Assembly (NCBI GenBank): GCA_964247295.1
Contig: CAXTTV010000005.1
Coordinates: 1-58,521, forward strand
Length of the DNA stretch: 58,521 bases
From: CAXTTV01 sp964247295
GTDB lineage: Bacteria; Chloroflexota; Ktedonobacteria; Ktedonobacterales; Ktedonobacteraceae
Reading direction: 5' to 3'
Shown here one piece after another: positions 44,591-52,611 of this stretch (position 1 is its first letter; the number at the start of each line of letters is the position of its first letter). A model generated the notes under the pieces. It was not told the origin of the DNA and did not search any database. It saw only the letters and a list, made by a program, of their open reading frames with translations. The position numbers were made by a program, and so were the translations under genes.

Positions 44591-46240
44591 ATGCAGAACC
44601 GTCAGATACAGATCGGACGCGACTACGCTAGCATAGTCAGTAATCGCGGCAACGACTCACTACCACCTAAGGGATTTCAGCCCAACTGGGACGATCAACC
44701 TTCTCGCTTCAAGATGTACTACGATGTAGAACGATTTCCTTTATCTGCCCAACAGGCAACCATTCCCGGTTCGTTAACTGAGATTATCCAGCATATTGAG
44801 CAACCACGTCTTCAGCCAGCGGCTCTCAGCTTTGAAGCATTCTCTACGATGTTGCAATACTCTATCGGTATTCTTAATCGCCGTCTGGGCGTCAACTGGA
44901 ATCACGATCATCGCAAACGCTCCGTTTTCCACGAGAGCCGTAACTCACATAGCAGAGGATCGGCCTCGGGCGGCGGCATGTATCCCATGGAGGTGTACTG
45001 GGTCAGCGGCCAGAGTAGCCCTCTGATGCCAGGCGTTTATCACTACGATACCGGCCACCATGCAATGGAACGATTGTTTGTTGGCGATGCCAGCGCATAT
45101 GTTCGTGAGGCTGTGTTCCACCATCCAGCAGCTCAGACAACCGATCAATTTCTGCTTATTAGCCTTAATTTCTGGAAGAATGCCTTTAAATATACCTCTT
45201 TTTGCTACCATGTGGTGACAGAGGATCTCGGGGCCTTCCTGGGTGCGTTGCGCTTTCTGGCTGTGGGCTACCAATCGGAAACACCGCTTCTCCTCTGGTA
45301 TAATGATGAACTTTTAAACAGGGTTCTCGGCCTGGAAACGGTTGACGAGAGTGTGTTCGCGGTCATCCCTCTACCGCTCATCTCTCCGGTGCCCCTATCA
45401 TCAGCGCCACAGATCCAGACGCAACCACTACAAACGTCGCTGATAAACAAGGCAAGCTTTCAACGTTCTAAAACCGTTCTACGCTTCCCTATGAACGAGC
45501 AGATCCATCGCTCGGCCCTGATCACCGATGAGCTACGCCCACAACCTTCCGAGGCTTATAAAGCCAGCAGCGATCAACGTGAAGCTCTAGAAGGTGCGGA
45601 GTATGTAGACCTGCCAAAGCCAGATTTCGCGGCTCTGAATAACGATCTTCTGGATGTTTTTCAAAGACGCCAGACAAGCTTTGGACGCTTCTCAAATCAT
45701 CAACCGCTCACACAAAATGAGCTGGCGACACTGCTCCATTTTGGAGCGGCGGCCCGCCATACGGTAACTGATCTTAAGGAGTCAGATGGTCACCCGCACT
45801 ATACCCGCCTGGCAACCTTTATTAATAACGTTGAGGGCCTGGATCAGGGGGTTTACAGCTATGATGCCCGGCAACACCGCCTCTGGGGCATTCAAAAAGG
45901 CAATATGACTCAGTTCCTTCAGGATAATTATTTCCTGAGCAACTATAATCTGGCGGAGATTGCGGCGGTATTTACCGTCATTGGGCGCATCAACCCCATG
46001 CTCGAAACCTATGGCAATCGAGGCTTACGCGTCCTGCATGCTGAGGTTGGATCGGTTGCTCAAAGCGTCTACATGGCTGCCAGTGCCTTGCCAGTCGGCT
46101 GCGGAGCTGCACTGGGCTTTAATAATATCATTATCGACTCCTACCTTGGCTTCGATACTACTGATGACAAAACACTCTTGTTCCTGCTTGTTGGACACAA
46201 TCGAAAAGGTGATGCGTACTTCAATTATCGTCTCGCCTGA
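44591..46240 (+). CDS. SagB/ThcOx-type azoline dehydrogenase, tandem nitroreductase fold
   Basis: 549 residues. FMN-dependent oxidation of azolines to aromatic azoles. Two nitroreductase-like halves are visible: the first with SRGSASGGGMYPMEVYWVSG (~residue 120-140), the second (~330-549) with GRFSNHQPL, LHFGAAARH, RVLHAEVGSVAQSVYMAAS and VGCGAALGFN. The full GGGxYP motif is only in the first half. GGGAGG precedes the ATG. It is translationally close to YcaO and LanB. Duplicated halves may create a heterodimer-like FMN site in one chain. Confidence 0.9.
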   Translation: MQNRQIQIGRDYASIVSNRGNDSLPPKGFQPNWDDQPSRFKMYYDVERFPLSAQQATIPGSLTEIIQHIEQPRLQPAALSFEAFSTMLQYSIGILNRRLGVNWNHDHRKRSVFHESRNSHSRGSASGGGMYPMEVYWVSGQSSPLMPGVYHYDTGHHAMERLFVGDASAYVREAVFHHPAAQTTDQFLLISLNFWKNAFKYTSFCYHVVTEDLGAFLGALRFLAVGYQSETPLLLWYNDELLNRVLGLETVDESVFAVIPLPLISPVPLSSAPQIQTQPLQTSLINKASFQRSKTVLRFPMNEQIHRSALITDELRPQPSEAYKASSDQREALEGAEYVDLPKPDFAALNNDLLDVFQRRQTSFGRFSNHQPLTQNELATLLHFGAAARHTVTDLKESDGHPHYTRLATFINNVEGLDQGVYSYDARQHRLWGIQKGNMTQFLQDNYFLSNYNLAEIAAVFTVIGRINPMLETYGNRGLRVLHAEVGSVAQSVYMAASALPVGCGAALGFNNIIIDSYLGFDTTDDKTLLFLLVGHNRKGDAYFNYRLA

Positions 46241-46273
46241 CTTCAGGCAGTAAAGCATGAAGGAGCTGGTATC

Positions 46274-49069
46274 GTGAATCTCATCTCTCGATCAATCTCT
46301 GAACAGCCGGCCAATAGTAGTGTGAACGAACAGTTTCTGCTGCGCGTCGGCGGTCAACCAATCACGCTTGTGAACCAACTACGCTTTCCGCAGACGCTCG
46401 ACTGGGCGCGCGAGGCACTACAGATGGAGACATGGCTGCGCGAAAACAAAGAGGCGGTATCCCAGTCACTTCATCTGGCGGTAAACCTCCATAAAGATGA
46501 TCAAAAATTGCGGCGCGGTCTGATCAATCTGAAACGAAACATTTTTAATCTCCATCTCTCCAGTAACGATCTACGAGGAGGCTATGTCCTGGCAGAGTCG
46601 CTCGCACCCGAAACCCGGTCGGTCGTGATAGAGTGGCTGAGAACCTGGGAGCGTTATCAGGAGACGCTGACACGCGGAGATAGCATTCTCGGTGAGGAGC
46701 TCTCTGTCAGGCGTGCCAGATTAAAGGAGATTGTCCAACTCGCGGATTTCCGCAATGGTATTCTTCTTGCCAGTCCTTCGCTGGACCAGGCCATCGATAC
46801 GTACTTGAAGGCTGATAATCAGAAGCTTTCGCGCAATGCCCGTACGACGGAACGCTCGTTGCTCGAATATCTTTTCCGGACCACCTGTAAGACCAGTCCA
46901 TTCAGTACCCTGACCTCGGTCAGCACTGGAAACATTCACAATACAGAAGATCCTGCCGGACAGGCGATTGTGACACAGATCGATACGCTTCACAAAACAA
47001 GTTTTACCCGACTAAATCTGGCGATCCTTTCTAAACTTATTCTGGCTTTGCTGGAGAACAAAACCATCAATGATGTCTTACCCGTCCAGCTTACTTCAGG
47101 ATGGCGTGTTCAGGGAAAACGCATCCGCTACCTGCGCCGACGCAGCAATATCGATGACTACGATCCTGAGGCTCCAATTGCTCTGAATGTTCTCCATGAA
47201 GATGTCCTGACGCTGCCAATTGGTCCACTCCTGCGTGCCATGCTCGCATTTATGAGCAAAAGGCAATTGGCAACGATCAGCGAGATCAAAGCACATCTCT
47301 ACAATACGACTGGCCTCACAGAGACCCGAGAAGAGATTAATGAATACGTGGAACGCCTGGTCCGCCTGCATTTCCTGATCGTCCCCGCCCTACAACTGGA
47401 TATTCACAGTCACAATCCATTGCTCACGTTTACAGAAGGGTTGCATAGCTTGAACGTCCCGCTGGCCACAGAGGTTGCGGAGATTCTTGAGGAGGTAAAT
47501 GATCGCGTTCAGAACTACACAACAGCGACGCAGCGGAAACGACGGACAATTCTTAATGAGATTACTGAGATGCTGCGCCGCTGTTATGTGCTCCTCTGTC
47601 AGACGAAAGTGATCCTACCTCGAACGTTGCTCTATGAAGATACCGTTGTTCGGCCACAACAGTTGATCCTTTCACAGCCAAAGTGGCAGGATCTGTTTAC
47701 CCAGCTTGGTGAGCTACAATCTCTGCTGCCAATTTTTGACTTCAATACTTCGCGTAAGCTGATTACTCGGGGCTATTTCCGGGCCCGCTATGGAGCTGGC
47801 GCACGCTGTGATGACTTTCTGGCTTTTGCCGATACCTTTAAGTTAGATTTCTTTGATCAACACCAGAAAGATGCGATGGGCAAAGAGGCAATTGATGATA
47901 CTGGTCGATTCACTCGCCGACAAAATACATTTAAGATGCCGGAGATTGAACGCCTGGACGATGCCCGCCAGGTACTGGCTGACTATATTACACAACAATA
48001 TGCTCACCAGCAACCTGGATCACCTGTCCTACGTTTACAAAAGGATTTTCTTGATGCAATTGCTCCTTACGTTCCGGAACACCTGAAGGCTATTCAATCA
48101 AACGCCTTCTTCACTCAGTATGTTCAGGAGGATGGTAGGCCCAACCTCATTATTAACCGCGTATACACGGGTTTCACCTTAATGTTTTCACGTTTCGCGC
48201 ACTGCTTCGCGGAGGAGGACGGACACCATGTAATTCCTCTGTTACGCAAACGCTTCGCGGAACTCCAGCCAGAGGGCGCGGTTTTCGCGGAACTAAAGGG
48301 TGGGTATGACGCGACCAATCTAAATCTGCATCCGGTCGTCACGCCATATGAGCTGGTCTGCCCTGGAGAACTTAGTGTCCGCCCTCTGGATGAGCAAATC
48401 TCCCTGGACGATCTCATGATCCGCGATGATACAGACACACATACACTGCGCCTCTATTCAAAGCACCTGGGCAAAGAGGTTATTCCAATCTATCTGGGCT
48501 TCCTGGTACCAATGATGCTACCCGAAATTCAACAGATCCTCCTGAACTTTGCACACATGAGTATGTGTCCGCTGGATCTCTGGAATGGTGTTACTCATCC
48601 ACAGAATACTCCTGATCAGATTATGCGCTATCCTCGCCTCCTTTATAAGGATCTGGTGTTGCAGCGTGCCCAATGGCAGATGCCCCTGCAACAGTTCCCG
48701 CAGCGGGGACCAGATCAGCAGGACAGTGCATACTTCCTGGCCGTCAATCGCTGGCGCGAGGAGCATGGCATCCCCAGTCGGGTCTTCTTTAAACCAGTGA
48801 AAGCTCCAAAGATTAACGACCACAACGAGATCGAAGATGGCTATGAGGGCGTCAGCAATGAAAGAAAACCTCTCTATGTGGATTTCGAGAACTACTTCTC
48901 GTTGCAATTGCTAGAGTCACATGTCAAAAAGATGAAGGGCCATATCCAGCTCACAGAGATGCTACCAGACCAGAATCAGCTCTGGCTCAAGCATCAAGAC
49001 AATTCTTACGTTAGCGAACTGGTCTTTGAAATCAATCACGCTTCCGGAGGTCACCATGCCAAATGCTAA
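46274..49069 (+). CDS. LanB-type dehydratase, glutamylation domain protein
   Basis: 931 residues matching the N-terminal 'lantibiotic dehydratase' glutamylation domain found as a separate protein in thiopeptide and goadsporin clusters. FRTTCKTSPFSTLTSVS is the family's conserved 'R.TPF..' segment, and FRARYGAGARCDDFLAF a later landmark. It should transfer Glu from Glu-tRNA to Ser/Thr of the core. The GTG at 46274 follows AAGGAGC. Its stop overlaps the start of the elimination protein by 14 bp, implying a complex. Longer than the usual ~800 residues, with extra linker sequence. Confidence 0.9.
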   Translation: MNLISRSISEQPANSSVNEQFLLRVGGQPITLVNQLRFPQTLDWAREALQMETWLRENKEAVSQSLHLAVNLHKDDQKLRRGLINLKRNIFNLHLSSNDLRGGYVLAESLAPETRSVVIEWLRTWERYQETLTRGDSILGEELSVRRARLKEIVQLADFRNGILLASPSLDQAIDTYLKADNQKLSRNARTTERSLLEYLFRTTCKTSPFSTLTSVSTGNIHNTEDPAGQAIVTQIDTLHKTSFTRLNLAILSKLILALLENKTINDVLPVQLTSGWRVQGKRIRYLRRRSNIDDYDPEAPIALNVLHEDVLTLPIGPLLRAMLAFMSKRQLATISEIKAHLYNTTGLTETREEINEYVERLVRLHFLIVPALQLDIHSHNPLLTFTEGLHSLNVPLATEVAEILEEVNDRVQNYTTATQRKRRTILNEITEMLRRCYVLLCQTKVILPRTLLYEDTVVRPQQLILSQPKWQDLFTQLGELQSLLPIFDFNTSRKLITRGYFRARYGAGARCDDFLAFADTFKLDFFDQHQKDAMGKEAIDDTGRFTRRQNTFKMPEIERLDDARQVLADYITQQYAHQQPGSPVLRLQKDFLDAIAPYVPEHLKAIQSNAFFTQYVQEDGRPNLIINRVYTGFTLMFSRFAHCFAEEDGHHVIPLLRKRFAELQPEGAVFAELKGGYDATNLNLHPVVTPYELVCPGELSVRPLDEQISLDDLMIRDDTDTHTLRLYSKHLGKEVIPIYLGFLVPMMLPEIQQILLNFAHMSMCPLDLWNGVTHPQNTPDQIMRYPRLLYKDLVLQRAQWQMPLQQFPQRGPDQQDSAYFLAVNRWREEHGIPSRVFFKPVKAPKINDHNEIEDGYEGVSNERKPLYVDFENYFSLQLLESHVKKMKGHIQLTEMLPDQNQLWLKHQDNSYVSELVFEINHASGGHHAKC

Positions 49070-50138
49070 AAACTGGATCAGTATCCACATCTTTTACTTT
49101 AGTAATGTGAATGCTCTCCTGGTAGAATGTGTCACACCGCTGCTGGCAGAACTTCGCCAGAATAATCTGATTAAGCAAGCTTTCTTTATTCGCTATTGGA
49201 TGGAAGGCCATCACGTTCGCCTCCGTCTCCTGGTAGCAGACAACGCGGATGAAGCAGAGATCAAATCACGCGCTGAAGCGAGAATCAGCAAATTTCTCGA
49301 TCGTCGCCCCGCGCTCTATGAACCTGATCTTTCCCGCCTCTCGCCCTTCTATAAAATCCTCTTCGTCGCGGAATATGGAGAAGAGAAGTGGGCGGAACGC
49401 TATGGGGAGAACGGCCAGATGCCAACTCGCCGCAACAATACCTTCGATTATATTAAGTACGAGCCAGAATACCGACGTTATGGTGGCGTTGAAGGAGTGG
49501 AGCTGGCTGAGTGGCACTTTGAACATTCCAGCGATACGGTGCTCAAATTGATTGGCGAAACCAATCAGAATATCCGCTCGATCCTGCTAGGGATGTCGAT
49601 CCAGCTATCGCTTCCCCTTTGCTACGAATTTCTGGGAACGGAAGAGCATTGTATTCGTTTCCTTGAAGGCTATATCGCCTACTGGCAGTACACACATGAG
49701 ACGCGTGTCGACTTCGATGTCTTTGATCATCGTTACGAACAGATGGCACCGGATCTCCAGCGCCGCGCCGATGAAATCGCGAGAAGCGTTCAACTGCAAG
49801 ACACCGATATCCTGACACCAACAGAACAAAACTGGCTGACACATATCAAAGAATTGAACCTCCGTCTGACACGGCTGGTTGAGCAAGGAAAAATTACCTA
49901 TCCAACCAAATTTCGTGGCAAAGGGATGTACCTGGCTGGTGATGCTAATAAAATGAATGATCACGAATTCTTTGTGGTGGAGGATGTTACAACGGCCCGC
50001 CAGATCCTACTCACAAGCTATATCCATATGACAAATAATCGTTTGGGAACGACGATTCACGATGAGATCTATCTTGCCTATCTCTTGCGAAGAACCCTAC
50101 AAGAGCGTCTGGAAGTCAAGCAAGAGGTGGCCTCATGA
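49056..50138 (+). CDS. SpaB_C/thiopeptide-type elimination domain protein
   Basis: 360 residues from the ATG at 49056, which has GGAGG just before it and overlaps the glutamylation gene. The start NWISIHIFYFSN, then FFIRYWMEGHHVRLRLLV, matches the TIGR03891-type 'thiopeptide biosynthesis' family (SpaB C-terminal domain). One role is glutamate elimination to make dehydroalanine/dehydrobutyrine; a related role is the [4+2] pyridine-forming cyclase. As it is the only such protein and is coupled to the glutamylation enzyme, elimination is the better guess. Cyclase activity cannot be excluded from sequence alone. Confidence 0.85.
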   Translation: MPNAKNWISIHIFYFSNVNALLVECVTPLLAELRQNNLIKQAFFIRYWMEGHHVRLRLLVADNADEAEIKSRAEARISKFLDRRPALYEPDLSRLSPFYKILFVAEYGEEKWAERYGENGQMPTRRNNTFDYIKYEPEYRRYGGVEGVELAEWHFEHSSDTVLKLIGETNQNIRSILLGMSIQLSLPLCYEFLGTEEHCIRFLEGYIAYWQYTHETRVDFDVFDHRYEQMAPDLQRRADEIARSVQLQDTDILTPTEQNWLTHIKELNLRLTRLVEQGKITYPTKFRGKGMYLAGDANKMNDHEFFVVEDVTTARQILLTSYIHMTNNRLGTTIHDEIYLAYLLRRTLQERLEVKQEVAS

Positions 50139-51556
50139 CAGAGGTCGCACGTTATGGTTCGACCTGCCCACAGATCCGGCCCGAACTTTGTTTCGGGCCT
50201 CCTGTAATTGGGCAGGGAAAAACCGTTCACTACATCAAAGATCCCCAGACCAATTGGTTTTACCAGATTGGCGAGAAGGAATACTTTCTTTTCACCCGCA
50301 TGGATGGCAAACACACGTTAGAAGAGCTGGCTCAGGCCTATCAAGAAACCTATGGGCCCAGCCTCAACGCCCAATCCTGGGCGGGATTATTTGGATTAAT
50401 CACCGCTCGCCATCTGCTTGTGGCAGAGGATGAAAACACCCTCGAACAGCGCAAAGCGGAGGCCCAACAACAAAAACAGGCGGAGCGCAACGGTCTTTTT
50501 CGTCGCCATTTCTCCCTGCTACATCCAGAGGCATTTCTCGCAAAGCTGCATTCAGTGATCCGTTTTGCCTTTCATCCAGCCTTCCTGTATAGCGCCCTGA
50601 TCCTGATCCTGATCACCGAGGGCAGCTTTCTCTGGCAATTAGGATCGTTGCTGGAGACAGTGGGCACTGTTCGTCTTGGCAATCCACAACAAAACATCCA
50701 TCTACTAATCCCCTTTATCGTCATCATGTGGGCCTCGATTGCCATTCATGAAACCGCTCATGGGCTGGCCTGCAAGCACTTTGGAGGATCGGTTCAAGAG
50801 ATGGGGATTGCCTGGCGCTACCTGATGTTTTTCCCCTACTGTCAGGTGGACGATATCGTGCTGTTTCCCAATCGCTGGCATCGCGTCGCCGTCGCTAGTG
50901 CCGGCACTTTCACTGGCTTTCTCCTGATTATGCCCTTTGCCCTCTTATGGAGGATCTCACCGCCGGGAGGCTATCTTCACAACTTAAGCGCGCTTGTCTT
51001 CGTCTTTCTCAACCTCAGTAACATCGTCAACTTCATTCCCTTCATTGAGATGGACGGATACTTTATGCTGAATCATGCTCTGGGTTTCCTGGATCTGCGC
51101 CGCCAGTCGCAAACTTACTGTAAACGGATGATTCAGAGGCAGTTCGGAGCTCAGAAACCTGTAATCAGTGCATACGATCAGCGTTCCGGCCCACTATATA
51201 TTGGCTACGGTATCTGTTCGCTCGTGTTTACCTTCCTTTTTCTTTTGTATACCGGTGAACGCTGGCTATCCTTACTCATTTCCTGGTTAAGCCCGACATT
51301 TCTATGGCTTATTGTGCCGTTCCTGGCAATCCTCTTACCGCTCAGGGGAGCCTCAGCCCTTCGAGGCATGAAAAGACAAAGACGGGCCCATCAGCGGCGA
51401 AAGCTCAAGAAATCAAGGTTTTATGCACCGCATATATCGGCCCAGGTTCCAGACTCGCGGCAACCGCGCAACACTTCTAATCCAATAGATGAACGGTGTC
51501 TCCTTTCTTCAATACCCCTTCAACCAGAACAGCACAATACACACCTGCAGAATTAG
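50135..51556 (+). CDS. PqqD/RRE-M50 intramembrane metalloprotease of the RiPP cluster
   Basis: 473 residues. The N-terminal ~105 form a PqqD-like RRE (QIGEKEYFLFTRMDGKHTLEELAQAY), which could bind the leader. Membrane helices follow, with zinc site HETAH at ~205 and the third-ligand motif NFIPFIEMDG at ~299-308, characteristic of M50 peptidases. FFPYCQVDDIVLFPNRWHR is typical of the bacteriocin-linked subgroup. It probably cuts or exports the peptide at the membrane. ATGA overlaps the previous stop. Its last ~80 bp overlap the MOSC gene on the other strand. No separate ABC exporter exists in the cluster, so this may be the maturation and export step. Confidence 0.88.
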   Translation: MTEVARYGSTCPQIRPELCFGPPVIGQGKTVHYIKDPQTNWFYQIGEKEYFLFTRMDGKHTLEELAQAYQETYGPSLNAQSWAGLFGLITARHLLVAEDENTLEQRKAEAQQQKQAERNGLFRRHFSLLHPEAFLAKLHSVIRFAFHPAFLYSALILILITEGSFLWQLGSLLETVGTVRLGNPQQNIHLLIPFIVIMWASIAIHETAHGLACKHFGGSVQEMGIAWRYLMFFPYCQVDDIVLFPNRWHRVAVASAGTFTGFLLIMPFALLWRISPPGGYLHNLSALVFVFLNLSNIVNFIPFIEMDGYFMLNHALGFLDLRRQSQTYCKRMIQRQFGAQKPVISAYDQRSGPLYIGYGICSLVFTFLFLLYTGERWLSLLISWLSPTFLWLIVPFLAILLPLRGASALRGMKRQRRAHQRRKLKKSRFYAPHISAQVPDSRQPRNTSNPIDERCLLSSIPLQPEQHNTHLQN

Positions 51557-52274
51557 CATGAGCTTTAACAACTTTGCGCAAAACATCCGGGTTATGCTCG
51601 CCGGTGTTGGGGTCAAGCGATATCATCTTACAGCGCGGATCGCGCTCTAAAATCGCGATTTCCGCATGAGAGCCGATGCGAACCTTCCGCCCGACCAAGT
51701 CATCTTCGGCAAAGCCGCTATTAGATGCCAGATCAAGATAAATATTTGCTCGAAAGCGTCGCTTATCAATAGGCATGTTTAGTTCTTTTTCGATCTGGTG
51801 GACGGTTTGCACACTTATCAGCGAGACCGGTCGGCAATCAGTCAAAGCACGGTCTGAATGCACAAGCCGCAGATGATTTTCACCGCGCAGTCCTTCGCTG
51901 AGCATTGTTATCAGCATCGGATCATCAGCAGCGACAACCGCTCCCGATGGCGTCACGATATCTAAAATCATATCGTCTGGGTCACCATTTGCTGGGGTAA
52001 CACCAGGTGCAATGCTCATCGCTTCAATGAGATTCGGTGGGGTGATGCTTCTTTCGACGTGACGAAATCGCGGACTATAGCGCAGCATTTGCTGTTGTAT
52101 ATTGGCGTTGAGATAAGGAAAACCTTTATGTGTATGTGCAGATGAATTTTTGAAAGCGTAGCAACGATCACCGTAAAAGCCGGAGAATCCCATAAACGCT
52201 TCGGCCATCTCCTCGCCACTCATACTTTTGACCGGGTAACGCCACAAACTTTCTATAGTTCCAATAGCTATCAT
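51477..52274 (-). CDS. MOSC domain protein
   Basis: 265 residues with an N-terminal MOSC beta-barrel: GTIESLWRYPVKSMSGEEM, then the MOSC domain with the conserved Cys near RDPRCKMISLDPNTGE. MOSC proteins bind molybdenum cofactor or handle persulfide sulfur. Start chosen at 52274 (MIAIGTIESLW) after AGGAAG; a longer frame from 52310 lacks support. The 3' end overlaps the M50 gene by ~80 bp, so the two genes converge unusually tightly. Substrate unknown. Confidence 0.87.
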   Translation of the reverse strand: MIAIGTIESLWRYPVKSMSGEEMAEAFMGFSGFYGDRCYAFKNSSAHTHKGFPYLNANIQQQMLRYSPRFRHVERSITPPNLIEAMSIAPGVTPANGDPDDMILDIVTPSGAVVAADDPMLITMLSEGLRGENHLRLVHSDRALTDCRPVSLISVQTVHQIEKELNMPIDKRRFRANIYLDLASNSGFAEDDLVGRKVRIGSHAEIAILERDPRCKMISLDPNTGEHNPDVLRKVVKAHANSAGVYCAVLVEGVLKKGDTVHLLD

Positions 52275-52611
52275 GTCACATTCTTCCTTTTGCCTCAGAA
52301 TTCCCGTCAACCGGGTAGGGTTGTGAAATATCCATTTTGCAGCGCTCCTTCATGGAAGTCAAGGCTTCATCAATCTGAGTGAGGATGATATGGCCTGAAT
52401 CTACACACATACCGATTGGCAGACCGTTATACTCATCTATTAATCAGGGAAATGAAATATAGTTCATGTTAATCACACTTTTTCTATACAAATCTATTAT
52501 CCTATGCTAGAATAGAGGAGATAAAGGAAGTGTGTAAAGGGTGTGTTCTTAACTCCTTCCGCTTATACTATTTTCCTACAAACCAATTGATTGCTCGGAG
52601 AGACTCTGTTT

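Noticed and set aside
49056..50138. [4+2] pyridine synthase as a sign of a true thiopeptide
   Set aside because: It is the only SpaB_C-type protein and is coupled to the glutamylation enzyme, so elimination is the simpler role; cyclase remains possible but unsupported.
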